Shown here piece after piece: positions 46,841 through 58,676 of a stretch of DNA of 64,000 bases; the stretch's first letter is position 1; every line of letters starts with the position of its first letter. Location of the stretch: the NCBI GenBank assembly GCA_947247005.1, contig OX365945.1, positions 13,274,501-13,338,500 of the forward strand, in the 5' to 3' direction. The notes below the pieces were generated by a model. That model was not told where the DNA came from. It did no database searches and saw nothing but the letters and a program-made list of their open reading frames with translations. Made by a program: the position numbers and the translations under genes. The DNA comes from Spisula solida (lineage: Eukaryota > Mollusca > Bivalvia > Venerida > Mactridae).

Positions 46841-46861
46841 TTCTTATTTACTTATTCCTCA

Positions 46862-47445
46862 TTACTCCCACCAGAGCTTAAGGCCTTCACCACAGCTCTT
46901 CATCTTGTTCGGTCCATGGCCTAGACTTTGGCCTCTCCATACGACATCCTCGTTTTTCTGAGCTCAATATCCAGGGTTCTTCGCCTAGAATCGGTGGGCC
47001 GATCTCTTCTTCTTGTGCCTTGAGGATTTCAGTCCAGGGCTTGTCTTGCCATGTTAGGCTGGGCTTTGCAGCGTAGGTCCGTTCCATTCCCGTTTCTTTT
47101 TTATAATAGAGTCTGTAATGGGTTGGTGTTTTGTTCTTGCCCTAAGTGCCTGTTTGGAAATTTTCTATGGTCACCGTATATGTAGAATTGGTCTTAAACA
47201 GTTGTTAATGAAGACGTTTGTCAAGGCGTCTGGTTCTTCTCCAGGTCTCAGCTCCATAAAGGAGGAATGTCTTTACATTGGTGTTGAAGAGTCTAATTTT
47301 GGGTTGTCCACACTAGCCTCAGTGTTGCAAGCGTATGACGCGTTTTTCTCATTCTGGCCTTGTTGATGTCTTCCTCCGTACCTCCCGTCTTACTGACTAT
47401 GCTGCCCAAATATGTGAAAGCTTCAACGTCCTCACGGATGTTCTA
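46862..47445 (-). pseudogene. RTE-type non-LTR retrotransposon relic, reverse transcriptase C-terminus
   Basis: Minus strand from 47,445: EDVEAFTYLGSIVSKTGGTE, then EDINKARMRK, later (46,870-47,070) ARQALDWNPQGTRRRDRPTD followed by TLDIELRKTRMSYGEAKV. FxYLGSxxSxxGG..EDI and RQALxWNPxGxRxRGRPxxxWRR mark the end of the reverse transcriptase ORF in RTE-like and related elements. The frame is broken by stops and shifts, so the copy is dead. The small ORFs on both strands here are fragments of it. Confidence 0.85.
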
Positions 47446-47530
47446 CATGTATAAAATGTCTGCTAGATTGGCGGGAATATAGACATGCAGTGATTAATCG
47501 ATTTCTGTTTGACGTTTCTTTATCAAAGAC

Positions 47531-47579
47531 CGCACTAATTCCAGCGATGTACTTAAAGTACATCGCTGGAATTAGTGCG
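47531..47579. repeat. 49-bp perfect palindrome with a single-base centre
   Basis: Left arm 47,531-47,554 (CGCACTAATTCCAGCGATGT then ACTT) and right arm 47,556-47,579 are exact inverses around A47555. No loop to speak of. It lies just downstream of the RTE relic. Confidence 0.9.
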
Positions 47580-47800
47580 AATAAAATTCCTTAATAGTTT
47601 CTATGATCTGATTCCAAATATAGCATTTAGATGAGATTAAATGATTAAATACAGCATATGCTATTTTTTGCAATGTTCGATTAAACATAACGAATAGAGT
47701 TCGATTGATTTATCTAAACATCTGTTTCCTTAAACGGAAATCTTCGCATGGGGCAGACGACTTCATTCTTCAAAAGACTGGAGTATCATTTACGTTGGTG

Positions 47801-47877
47801 GTCACGTGACTGATCAGTAAGTTGTCAATTTCCGGAATTGATGATTGCAGACGATAAATTACCACTGCGCATGCGCG
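47801..47877. promoter_or_regulatory. Promoter-like cluster: E-box, ETS and NRF1 sites
   Basis: GTCACGTGAC at 47,801-47,810 (USF/TFE-type E-box), TTTCCGGAA at about 47,830 (ETS core) and TGCGCATGCGCG at 47,866-47,877 (matches the NRF1 palindrome) fall within 77 bp. This combination is typical of TATA-less housekeeping promoters in animals. A possible donor CAG|GTAAAA occurs at about 47,970 on the plus strand. No coding exon could be linked. Confidence 0.4.
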
Positions 47878-48157
47878 AAATTTGTCAGCCTCGTATTTAA
47901 ACAATCGATCTCGTGTAGCACCTGCACATCGGAATGTCAGGAATGTGAAATATGTCTGATTAATTAATCAGGTAAAATACAATAGAATTCCCTCATTATT
48001 TTGTTACTCATGCCATTTAGAAAGTAACGTAATATGCATTCAGCCTCTGAAATATGGAACTTTCTATCCAACTCTAAATGTATGCGCTTTGATTTACTTA
48101 GAATGACTTTGATTAATCGACTTAGAGCTAGTGATCTATATTTTACATACAGACAAT

Positions 48158-48432
48158 TGAAACCACGGCCCCCAACACCGGTGATTAGCGGGCTTTTTTT
48201 TACTTTTGCCTTTTCAAACCCCGGGTAAAATCCCTGCCCCCGCACAGGGCCAAAGAGATAGTAAATATCCCGCAAATTGTGCCGCCCTACACCTGTGACC
48301 TCATGGTATAGTCACTGCTATATTTCCCCGCTATTTTGGCGCGCGCGAAACAAAAGCATTGGAAGGGTAAAAATACGGGACTGTTTCCCGCTATCCCCAG
48401 CCTTTCCCCGGGGTTAGAGCCATGGTTTTCAT
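48158..48432. mobile_element. Candidate GC-rich MITE
   Basis: Left GAAACCACGGCCCCCAACAC and right end inverse GAAAACCATGGCTCTAACCC match roughly two-thirds. Interior is rich in 'cccgctat'-type words. No ORF of note; the 103-codon minus ORF reads across its boundary. Confidence 0.45.
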
Positions 48433-49855
48433 CGATTGGTGCATAGTGTATATAGTTTTGTTAAGATATTCCTGAACTTGAATCCCTAACTGAAAACAAT
48501 CGAAATGCTCTGCAGATGGCAATATCTAATAAAAAAGAAACGTGGAGGAGAATGGTGTGGAAAGTTGAAAGAGAAGAGACGGGCTTGGAAAGAAGCAGAA
48601 CGGATAAGGCAAGGGACAAAAAAACACTGAAGATAGCTGAAAAACAACCGTGTGTTTTTCATCATATTCTGTGTCAGAATATATTACTTTAATTTCTGAC
48701 ACAATTTGAACTAAACTTTTTAATGTGTGAATCTAACCGCTCCTACATCCTTAACTTACGTCATTAAGAATATTCTATACAAGTTATAGGTCGAAACAGA
48801 AGTGATATTTCCAACATTCAAGGGTGGCATTTTCATCATTGTTTCCGTGGTCCTCAACCATCTCTTTTAGGTTTGACTTGTCTTTATACATGTTTGAACC
48901 TATATTGTTCATGTTTCACTAAAATTCACGTCAGGTCTTTTCAGAGACCTGTGTCAATGTCCAGTGACCGAGAATGCCTACTTACATTGTTCCGCCATGG
49001 TTTAGTTCTAGACACTCTTGTTTGAGAGTAAGGACCCATATTGTTTTAGATCCTTTAAATGAAAAAAAGTTCATTTTGAATCATATTGTAATATACGTCG
49101 GTGGAAATTGTCACTACATAATTTTATATATCAAGCAGAAAACGCGTAGGTTTAACGCTACGCACTTCGATAAAGTGCGTTATGCCGTATGCACAGTTCA
49201 AACACTTTGGAGTAGAGCATCAGTGTGCTTGAAAACTTTAGACAAAAAGTAGTTTAGTTAAATTTGGATAAAAGTTTGTAAACACTATACGGCTTTTTAT
49301 TCATAGATACAATCATGTTGACTTTAATAGGTCTAAATATACAATACAACCTGTCAGTCTTAAACAGCCTGTCAATGTATACCTCAAATATGACTGCTTC
49401 AGGCGATTGGATGTTTAATACAGGTGTATTTGATAGTTTTTTTAATTTAGTTTATTTCAATTACATTGGGCTGATGATATCCTATGAGCACAATATACAA
49501 TGCATTTTGACAAAACATTGGTACAGAACACATAAATGTGGTTGACTTGGATTTAACACGATCGATTGCTTAAAACAGATATCCTGTCATGTTCTACTGC
49601 AATTAATGATCTTGCGTGTATGTTTATTTAATGACGCAGTAACCTGGTTTTAACATCCTTCTATCAGAGGTTATACACCATAGGTCAATGTCACCAACAC
49701 TTCCTATTCTGAACATTTTATGATAATATTATGATAATAAATGGGTCAGTGTTTCATGTAGAAACTTACCTAATTACTAACACGTATATTAGTCATTATA
49801 ACATATCTAATTAACATCCATGCTTATCGGTCGCCATATTCATTCTAGAAGTACG
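48433..49855. other. No gene seen
   Basis: AT-rich with ORFs of up to 92 codons (48,974-49,252) that show no domain or splice context. Confidence 0.4.
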
Positions 49856-49856
49856 C

Positions 49857-49931
49857 CGAGGTAGCTCAGTTGGTAGAGTGCTAGACTTCCTCCAGGCGCA
49901 CCTGGGTTAGATTCCCGACTTGGTCTACTGG
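49857..49931 (+). pseudogene. tRNA-like sequence
   Basis: CCGAGGTAGCTCAGTTGGTA (strong A box), then a degenerate B box GGGTTAGATTCCC. Acceptor CCGAGG pairs partly with the 3' ACTTGG. Probably a tRNA pseudogene or SINE head; the anticodon cannot be assigned. Confidence 0.5.
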
Positions 49932-49987
49932 TGGCTGTAACATTATTTTAAAATTTGAGTATTATACATGTACTAATTGATTACTCA

Positions 49988-50065
49988 AAGTGTAAAAAAT
50001 ACTAAAACTGTAAAAAAATACACACATTGTAAAAAAATTACCCAACTTGTAAAATAATTACAATT
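49988..50065. repeat. Short tandem repeat 'ttgtaaaaaaattac'
   Basis: About four copies of a unit of about 19 bp built on 'actgtaaaaaaatac'. Confidence 0.65.
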
Positions 50066-50571
50066 GAAATTTCTGTTTCCCAATAACTAGAGATGAACTG
50101 GTTGGAACCCAACGCGTGTATTGATGCACCAAGGATTCTTTTCTGAAAGAGCTAGGGTATCCTGTCCGGATTCCTTGTATCACACAAACTTTCTGTCTCT
50201 TCCCTCGAAGCCGGAGGTCATTAGCCAATTAGACAAGGAAAAAACAGAATGACCACACACTACGACTGTCTCAGTCGAACGTAAAATAAAAAAAACAAAA
50301 CTGAAAAGGGGTAAAAACGGCGTAAACCAGAAAGAAAACAAGTCATTTCTTCCGCAAAATGTACATTAATTTTGCGTACACAATAATCTGTCATTTTTAT
50401 TTGTCTAATATTGGACAACAAAACTAGACGTGTACATATCGCATTTGAGAGATTATGATCATCTGCGTATCAATTAATATATTAGCCTAATAAAAGATTT
50501 AGAGTAGGCCAGTAGGTCGATCACACCATTCTGTTATCTCAAGATGATAGCGTTCACTGCGTTTATTTCAT

Positions 50572-50782
50572 TTTAAAATCAATAATTTCGTGGGTGATAA
50601 ATTTTCGTGGATGTCATGGTTGAAAACCGGTATAACATTCCCCACGATCAATCAACCTCCATAATCTGAAACAATCATTTTTCTTCTGGTGTTTACTAAA
50701 GCACGAATTACTAACCGGCTATTTTTACCATTGTTTTACCAAATCCACGAAATTTTACACTCGCGAAAATTGATGATTTTAG
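50572..50782. mobile_element. MITE of about 210 bp with 'aatttcgtggg' arms
   Basis: Left arm TTTAAAATCAATAATTTCGT then 'gggtgataaattttcgtgg'. Right arm inverse TAAAATCATCAATTTTCGCG then 'agtgtaaaatttcgtgga'. Arms about 36 bp, no ORF. Confidence 0.65.
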
Positions 50783-52235
50783 ACATTATGACATAATATG
50801 ATACCAACTGTCCGTCTGTCTGACTCATTTGGGAAAGATCAGTGACAGAAGATATGTAAGTACTAGCGAAAACCCAATGACTACTTGTCGGTTTAATAGA
50901 TAGCACTGTTACTTAATTAGGACTGATCAAAAACACCATCAACGAACGTAAGGGTTGATATACGGCAAACCTAAGTAATAAAACCTCCTCAAAATTAAGA
51001 ATTCAATTTCGCCGCTTAGCCTCAATATCAAGACCAACTATAAACATGTCAGCTTTTAAGGATCCCAAACGGTGACGTTATAAGTGCTCTCTTGGTAACC
51101 TTAATTTTTATAAAAAAGTCCAAATTTCAAGAAAAGAATTCAATATAAAACTGGTTGTTTGACCAAATATCATTGGTATTGTTATATTAAACCGAGAGCT
51201 AAAGGAGAGTAATCCGTTGTCCATATTAAAACCACATATTTTTATTTTATATCACAATCTAACCTTTTTTACAAGTCAGGCAATGGATACATCGAATATA
51301 AACTGCTTTGAGTGTTTACATGTTACTTTGTTTAATATAAGCATGACTGTCAATTGATGCAGGTGGGCCAATTGATGCAGGTGGTTGCTTAATTGTGGTG
51401 TCCTCTAAAATATATTTAACTATATTAAAGGAGAAGCAAGTAATTCGCCAATGACAATGTATGCTTTGTATTAGTACTATAAGTATTGAACCCCAATAAC
51501 TAAACAGACTCGTTTAATTTCATGTTTTAAAACCAATGGAAGTGTGTGTTCTTTGAGTTTTGCATGAATTATCTATGTAAAAAATAGAACTCCGTTTCAA
51601 CTGATATCAAGTTCGTGTATTTTTGATAGTTTATTTATACATTTTTTTTGCGCAGTTTAAGAATTTTTTTGAAATATGAAACTCCCAATTGTACGTCATT
51701 TGAATACCCGGGACGGCGGGAGTCTAATTTTACGTTTTCAATCGGTATTATATTTCCCCCTTTCTTTACAGAACATGTGATGATATATTTAAACTGTATC
51801 ATGTCACATCGTCACGTGCCCAGTGTAAGGCCATGCTATGTTAACCTCTGAGATAGAAGTCCACGTTTGATTTCTTATTTTTCATACCGATCGCAACCTT
51901 TTATAATCGTTTTAACATACTTCAAAATATTGGAAAAATCATAAAATAGCTTAAAAATTATTTAAATTTGACATTGATCAAAATCGAAACAGTTTTTGGA
52001 AAACAAAAAACTTCTGCTTCCCCATAAGAAGGAAAACAAAAAATTATTTATATTTCCTATGGTAAATTTGCTTGTGTTTTTCAAAACTTATATTTGTCTA
52101 CAGTACATCTACATGTAACAATCGTGTCATCGGGTGTGTTTCAAGATTAATCGTTCTCTAAGTTTATACACAATCTGCATTCAATATGTATAGGTTAGAG
52201 TTTGTGCAACGATTTTTTCAAGGATTAATATAAAC

Positions 52236-52280
52236 AGACTTGTACAATATTTTATTGGTAGAACTTCAAATTCCTGTGCT
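52236..52280. mobile_element. Solo end fragment of the CACAGGAATTTGAAGTTCT MITE
   Basis: 'ttttattggtagaacttcaa' then 'attcctgtg' matches the right end of 52,541-52,861, only 260 bp away and in the same orientation. Confidence 0.65.
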
Positions 52281-52540
52281 AAAACCGACTTACAGTTAGT
52301 AGTGTTTTCTCCATCCACAATAGTTAAAACCACAAGAAACACGTGGTTCACGTGCCTCTACATTGTTATGCATAAAAATTGTGCACGAAAAAATCGTTTA
52401 TTATGAATTGTTGTTATAGTGATAACATCCTTGCATATTCCAAGGTTAGAACCGCACGCCGTTGCTAGCACGAGCATCACGAAGACGCACGGTCTACTTG
52501 CACTGTCATGCGCAGTGGCTTCAAGTACTTCTTGGTGAAG

Positions 52541-52861
52541 CACAGGAATTTGAAGTTCTTTCAATGAAATATTATACAAGTCGGTCCATCACAAACCACT
52601 CTACATATATATATAATGGAAGGAACGCAACGACCCCCTCCAAAATGAAATCCCGTACATTTAAGTTTTCTTCGTCGAATGAGCTAACTTGATCGCTTGT
52701 ATCTTTTATTTTGTTAGCACTGACTATGGGATTCCATTTTGGAGGGGGGGGGGGGGGGGGGGGGCGTTGCATTCCTTCCATTATATATAATATATATGTA
52801 GAGTGATTTCTCATGGACCGACTTGTATGCTATTTTATTGGTAGAACTTCAAATTCCTGTG
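52541..52861. mobile_element. Complete 321-bp MITE with arms of about 115 bp and a G21 run
   Basis: Starts CACAGGAATTTGAAGTTCTT and ends with the inverse (..TTCAAATTCCTGTG). Arms pair through 'acaagtcggtccat', 'cactctacatatatat' and 'ggaaggaacgcaacg'. Right arm contains 21 consecutive G at 52,744-52,764, facing a shorter CCCCCT in the left arm, so the run has expanded on one side. The ORFs across it are not genes. Confidence 0.85.
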
Positions 52862-53534
52862 GTCTAAGAAATATTATTTCGAAAAATAGATCGTTCTTTT
52901 TGCAAAAGACAATGGAATCTAGTTAACGGATAGTCGAGCAACACTAACCCGTATCACTTACCCAATTACACGAGAAATTTTGTATCTTGGTTGTATCGAC
53001 TCACATGTTTAAAGGAAACGCTATGCAAAACAGGTTGATTCTAAATCTAGTTTTAAGCAGCCTTTGAAGCGGGTGGAAAACGTCGTACACAGAGCAATTA
53101 CAATACACCAACCCGCATCACGTGCTCAATGTGAGTTTATTTGTCCAGTTGTCAGTTCCGGGTACATGTACTAGTAATTGTAGTGATATACATATGTAAT
53201 AGTATTTTTTTATATAAAACCGTGAGCTTCCAATACATTAACCTTTAAATAGCTCACCTTGATTTTGGCCATAATTTGCGTAATATTTTCGCGCAGCTAT
53301 AAATAATAAAATCGTGTTATTACGTCGTTTAAATCGTATAAAATCCCCTCAAACGTCAACACTATGACAAACATGATATTACATAAAAGAATAGTATCAG
53401 TTCCAATTATGTTGAACGCTAGTTTGGCAAAAACGTCTGTATTCTAGTACAATTTCTCTTTTGATGTGTTTATAAAAAGATTACATCTGTCAGTGGCAGC
53501 CCATAGTTATGTTGCTGTGATGTCATATGTTATA

Positions 53535-53675
53535 AATGATCTCAAAAAGATTATATTAAGTCAGACAGGGAAGGCAGCACTCAACTTAACCAGCCGAGCA
53601 CAGAAAACATTAAAAACACACAAAGCGCAATGCCCAACTAATCAAGCGCGGATCCGCCCAAGTCAATCCGTGCTT
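53535..53675. repeat. GGAAGGCAGC-family repeat, fourth copy
   Basis: 'agattatattaagtcagaca' then GGGAAGGCAGCACTCAACTT and 'aaccagccgagcacagaaaa', continuing 'gcgcaatgcccaactaatca'. Lacks the 33-bp subrepeats. The ORF 53,466-53,720 over it only reflects the repeat. Confidence 0.65.
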
Positions 53676-54234
53676 GTTCGACAATTATTGGTTACTCGTA
53701 CTATAATACTAATATACTAAGATACGATAATCGTTTAGTTTTTGTTTTAAGATTATTTACGCCGTTTCTCATCCATGTCTTAGAGTACAGCCAACAAGTG
53801 CTGCTCCAACATCACCAACTACTAAACCTGTTTCTTCGTTTTGGAACCGACAATTTTCCAACCGCAGTGCTACATAAACCGTAGTTTAGAAATGGAGGAT
53901 GAATGACTTTGGAACCACATAAGTATCTTGCTTCTCGCACAGGGTTCAAAGCCTACACTCACAACAAGTAGGCCGAGTAGGATTGGTGGCATTCATACAC
54001 GAGTGGTGTGTTTAGTGGTGTAAGTATGTCAAGCGTCTGGTTCATCACCCAACATTGCTACAGTAGGTGTGTCTGAGTGCTGTGTAGTCTTACCGTTGTG
54101 TTCCGTGAATCACCTATATTTTTACCATCATCGTTATGAGAAGTACATTTAGAGTGCTTGGACCGGTACATTGCTCCATGGCCTTGTCATATCAAAGACT
54201 ACTAAAATGGTATGTTTCACGCTCTCAGTATGGC

Positions 54235-54810
54235 CAAATCGTTTCTCCCGATGGCTCCCGATACCCCCTAAGCTCCGAGATGTCATCGGAAGTACATCCC
54301 CGAGGCAGTGAAACCGACGTATAATGTCAGGAACACATCGAAAGTTCTCCCGATGCCCCCGGTGAGCCCCGAGTCACCCCCGATTAATATCTTATGTTCG
54401 GGGATTATATATCCCGAAATCGCGGAGGTGTCGCCGAAATATCGCCTAATGTTCGCCATACATTAAAATATCCCCGAAGGTTCCTGGCACTTAAGCTTTA
54501 GGGGAAGCCACTGAGATGCCTCGCAGAATTCGTTTTATCGTTGAAGAATCCCCGATCATTCCCCGAGGTTCTGGATGCCTCGGGAGAGCCTCCCGGGATA
54601 TTCCCGAGCTTCCGGTGCCTCCCCGAGATATTCCAGACATGCCATCGCGAGTACATCGGGTAAAAATCAATACATGCGATTCTTTCCGGCACAAGGAGTC
54701 TCATGACTTCCCCGAAGCTTCCTATAGACCACGAGGACCATGTTCCCGATGGCTCCCGAAGCTCATTAATTTCAATCGGGAGTACATCGCCGAGGCAAAA
54801 ACTGCTCAGT
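54235..54810. repeat. GC-rich block of CCCGA-type degenerate repeats
   Basis: Dense 'tccccgaggttctggatg', 'tcccgatggctcccga' and 'gggagtacatcg' words in both orientations. Two segments, 54,240-54,310 and 54,742-54,800, match each other (CCCGATGGCTCCCGA ... AGTACATC ... CCGAGGCA). Several overlapping ORFs on both strands are composition artefacts. Confidence 0.65.
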
Positions 54811-55160
54811 GGGACCTATGCTTTAATTTCACTGGAACAAACAGTTTACGTCGTTAGTTTCTGTCACATACGTCGGCATCTTGACCAAAGCAGTTTGTTG
54901 GAATTGCTGTGCTTAGTTGCTCTTCCGCAAGCAACTGTTAACTTCTGAGTGCCACATCCACAGACAATGTCACTGAATAGCAAGAACAGCACGAGCCGAA
55001 CCTGATAACTGAAACGAGCAATAGGTAACTTCCTTTAGAAGAGGTATGTGTGTGTGCTTGTGTTGAAAACCTTGAACATAGTTCACGAGGACATAATGCT
55101 GTTGTCTGTGGCCATAGAAATAGGGGTTCCTGGAGAAAGGTTGGTCATTCTTGTGAGGGC

Positions 55161-55288
55161 CACAGGTAACTGTATCATTGATAAAGGGTTTTTTACGATG
55201 ATATATTGTTTTATACTTAAAGGATTTATCAGTTTTACCAAAGTTTTTCTTTCTTTTTTATTCTTTATCAATGATACAGTTACCTGTG
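55161..55288. repeat. Inverted repeat, 26-bp perfect arms
   Basis: CACAGGTAACTGTATCATTG then ATAAAG (55,161-55,186) and its exact inverse (55,263-55,288), loop 76 bp, with weaker pairing outward (GGCC/GGCC). A small foldback element; the ORFs on both strands arise from it. Confidence 0.75.
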
Positions 55289-58200
55289 GTGGTGGCCACA
55301 TTAGAGAATATTATATAATTATGGTTCCACTAGTATTGTGTTGGATATAAAATAATAAACACATGTAGTACATAGCACATTTTTTTAATTATTTCAAATG
55401 TCGAAAATCATATCATGTCAGACAAATCATGACAAACTACACTTTCAAAGTGTTGTAAAAGTATGGTAAAAATACCAGCAAAATGAACCAGAAATATGAG
55501 TAAGGCCAAAATAAATAAATGCCAAGATTATTATCTCGTCCCACCCCTAATTCATATCCCTGCTTGGTCCTCTTTTCTTAAAAATATGACAAATCTGTTT
55601 AAATACCAAACGAAATAGAAGCATGTGGATAAATGTATCACATGTTTTTGAGATAAAAATAATTTTTAAACCCTTCCCCTGAAAATATTTTTATGAAAAA
55701 AGGACGATAATCGACACATTATTTCATAATGGCCTTATATGTACATGGTACAAACATGCAATATGTATTGATTACGTCACTAGAAATGTACTTTTACGTC
55801 GTCAACTACTAAAAAAGCGGTTTGGATAATGCCACAGAATGTGAGATATTTGCTTAAGGAAACACAATTAATGTATATAAACACACTTTTAATAAAAGTA
55901 CATTTCAAGTGAAGATAAACGTAAGTGTGTACAAATTTAAAAATGGAATCAATAATGAATACAAAATACCCAATACGTTGTATGATAATATAATAAAAAA
56001 TGTCCGTTGTATTATCCTGATCGAGACCAGTAAAAATAAAAATGGAAATTCCACGAAAACCAGGTTTCCGCGCACATAGGTCCTCAACTCTTCTGAAACT
56101 GGATTCTAGCAAAAATTAATCCCAATTTGATAAGTTGACTTGCTGATAAGCGTTCCTGTGAAGTTTTAAGACCAAAACTACACCACTATATAATAGGCGA
56201 AAAGAGTGACACACACCCGCCTGCCAAACCAGCAATTTGGTTAAGAACCTGGTTAAATAGATTAAACAGTCATTCTCGAAAACTTATTTTTGTCGCAGTT
56301 TAAAAAATATCAAAATGATTTGTGAAGACATAAGAGTGACTGAACTTTCATGATAAGATTTTATAGCACTTTGTCAAGTACAGATCTTTAAAATTAACAA
56401 AATATGTTTGTTTTTGACGACAAATCCTCCGAAACAAATTCCCATTCCCTGAGTTCCCCTCATCACATACAATGTATCAAATAGGTGTATTGTGTAATAC
56501 AATGTATATAAAACAAACAAAGTAGCACGTCCAACACATTGAAAAACATGTCCAGTACAGTACAAAATAAATTCACCACGGTACAAAATATGTATGTGGT
56601 AAAGTACAAACATGTCCAACTAAAGACTGTTTTATCATGTCATCGGTTTTGGACAATAACTGCACACACGTATTTTTTGTACGACAACTGAAAGGTCCGA
56701 ACTCAGGTGTCACAAGAGAAAGTAGCAAACATGTCATCAACATCTCTTTCTATGAATTGGTTACTTCTACGATACGGTTGAATTGTGTGGAATTTATTTC
56801 TGCGAGAGAGTCATGAACCGCAGACAACGCAGTTATAAAAAGTCGCTATACGGTACCTTGACACCACCAAATATGTTAGAGCATACTTACTAACTATACA
56901 AGGATATTTCGAGCTTTTGGTGCAAAACTATGCTACTTTATCTGAACAGCCTAAATCAAACTACACGTAGTTCCGCATTGCCCCGATTCGAGGTTCTAAT
57001 GTTTCTCTAACAAACACAAAGTTTACATTTAAAGTAAACACTAATAACTGTTTTATCAAAGACCTTACGGAAATCTAAAAGTAACGTCTTTCAAATTTTT
57101 TACCAACTGCAATTTGTGGTAGAGGGATCTGTAATATTAATAAAGTTTCCATTAATGAACTTTCTACTCACCATACTACCCAGTATGTCCCCAATTTGTA
57201 GTTGTTAAAGAATTATCAAAAATTAAATTTGAACGTAAGTTTAAGATTTCAGCAAGTGCTTTGATAAAACAAACACGTATACAGTTCGATACTGTAAACA
57301 TACAAACATAATAACAGATCGTATCACACAGAGCATAACTTGAGATCATATATAGTATTTACAGTCCGTTTGTTCAGGCCTGTCACTTGTATACAAACAT
57401 TGCAATATCATAACATTGTATTTTTATTGTTTTAAACATCTTAATTGGAGAAAAAAGGCAGTGAAAACCAAAGCGTTATTCACTAAGCCACACACTAAAT
57501 GCTATAATACACATACTTTCTATGAAAATAAGACATTTTGAAATAAGAGAAATTGCAAATGTTTATGTACATAATGTTATTTAAACAAGTGACTGACCTG
57601 AATAATCGATTTATACAGAATGCGACAAAAATAGAAGTTTTGTCAGAAAAATAAACATGAAAAAATGAACGATAATTTTATGTTTACATCATGATTCAAC
57701 TATCCATATCTCGACAATAACAAGCACAAGTTCGGAAAGATGGCTGGTTTTTGGCGCTAACCATGTTATCCATAGTTTTACTAGAGACCGCGAAAAGTAC
57801 TTGTTCCATCTGCGCCATCTTGAAACTATTCAAACACAAACATGGCTTTTCGCGTCTGGAGAATCAGACATGCGCAAATAACCGAACCAGACTATACTAC
57901 AGTTAGCTCCAAAAGCCAGCCTACACCTCCAATGTCAGCCTTATTCCTTAAGATCGGTAGACCTCAAAAACCTTCGTTACATCTCGGTAAATTCCGTGTA
58001 AGATCGGAAATTGACCGCGCATGAATTTACATAAAATTCTGTTTTCCAACATGTTCTATATTAGTCATCTGATCTGAGAATCATAATTATCTGAAAGATT
58101 TGCCGGTCTTTTATACTTTATTGACATTTAGGCGTACTTTCTAAATATGTGTACAGTATTACATATCTTAACTTCGGCAGCCAATTTTTGGAAAAACTGT

Positions 58201-58350
58201 TTCCAATGATGTTGTTTTTTAATTAAAACATTACTGTTAATCCAATTGATATCAAGTTATTAAAATCATGGCGGCGACACAAATTTAAACTGTGGCTAGG
58301 TACCAATGAAGCTAAGTGCTTTCTCAATGACCTGTGCATGCCATAACAAA
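55289..58350. other. No assured gene; a diverged repeat at about 55,985-56,110
   Basis: 'ggaaattccacgaaaaccag' near 56,042 recurs near 60,003 ('ggacattccacgaaaaccag'), with a following 'ctggttaaa' block in both places, so these are two copies of one diverged repeat. At 57,842-58,024 a 60-codon ORF with good ATG context (aacATGG) lies beside a YY1-like CAAGATGGCGC (minus, about 57,811-57,821). This could be a first exon but is unproven. Confidence 0.35.
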
Positions 58351-58356
58351 TGCTGC

Positions 58357-58676
58357 TTCTGTTGTTCTGTGGAAGTGAATGTTTTTGCGTTTGTAATTTT
58401 GTGGTAATGAATAGCTTTGCTTCTGTTGTTCTGTGGAAGTGAATAGTTTTGCGTTTGTAATTTTGTGGTAATAAATAGCTTTGCTTCTGTTGTTCTGTGG
58501 AAGTGAATAGTTTTGCGTTTATAATTTTGTGGTAATGAATAGCTTTGCTTCTGTTGTTCTGTGGAAGTGAATAGTTTTGCGTTTATAATTTTGTGGTAAT
58601 GAATAGCTTTGCTTCTGTTGTTCTGTGTAAGTGAATATTTGTGCGTTTGTAATTTTGTGGTAATGAATAGGTTCGC
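58357..58676. repeat. 64-bp minisatellite, five copies
   Basis: Unit starts TTCTGTTGTTCTGTGGAAGT at 58,357, 58,421, 58,485, 58,549 and 58,613, so the period is exactly 64. Copies 1-4 differ by few bases; the last is more diverged. Confidence 0.92.

Noticed and set aside
54491..54857. Overlapping ORFs on both strands in the CCCGA block
   Set aside because: Composition artefact of a GC-rich degenerate repeat.
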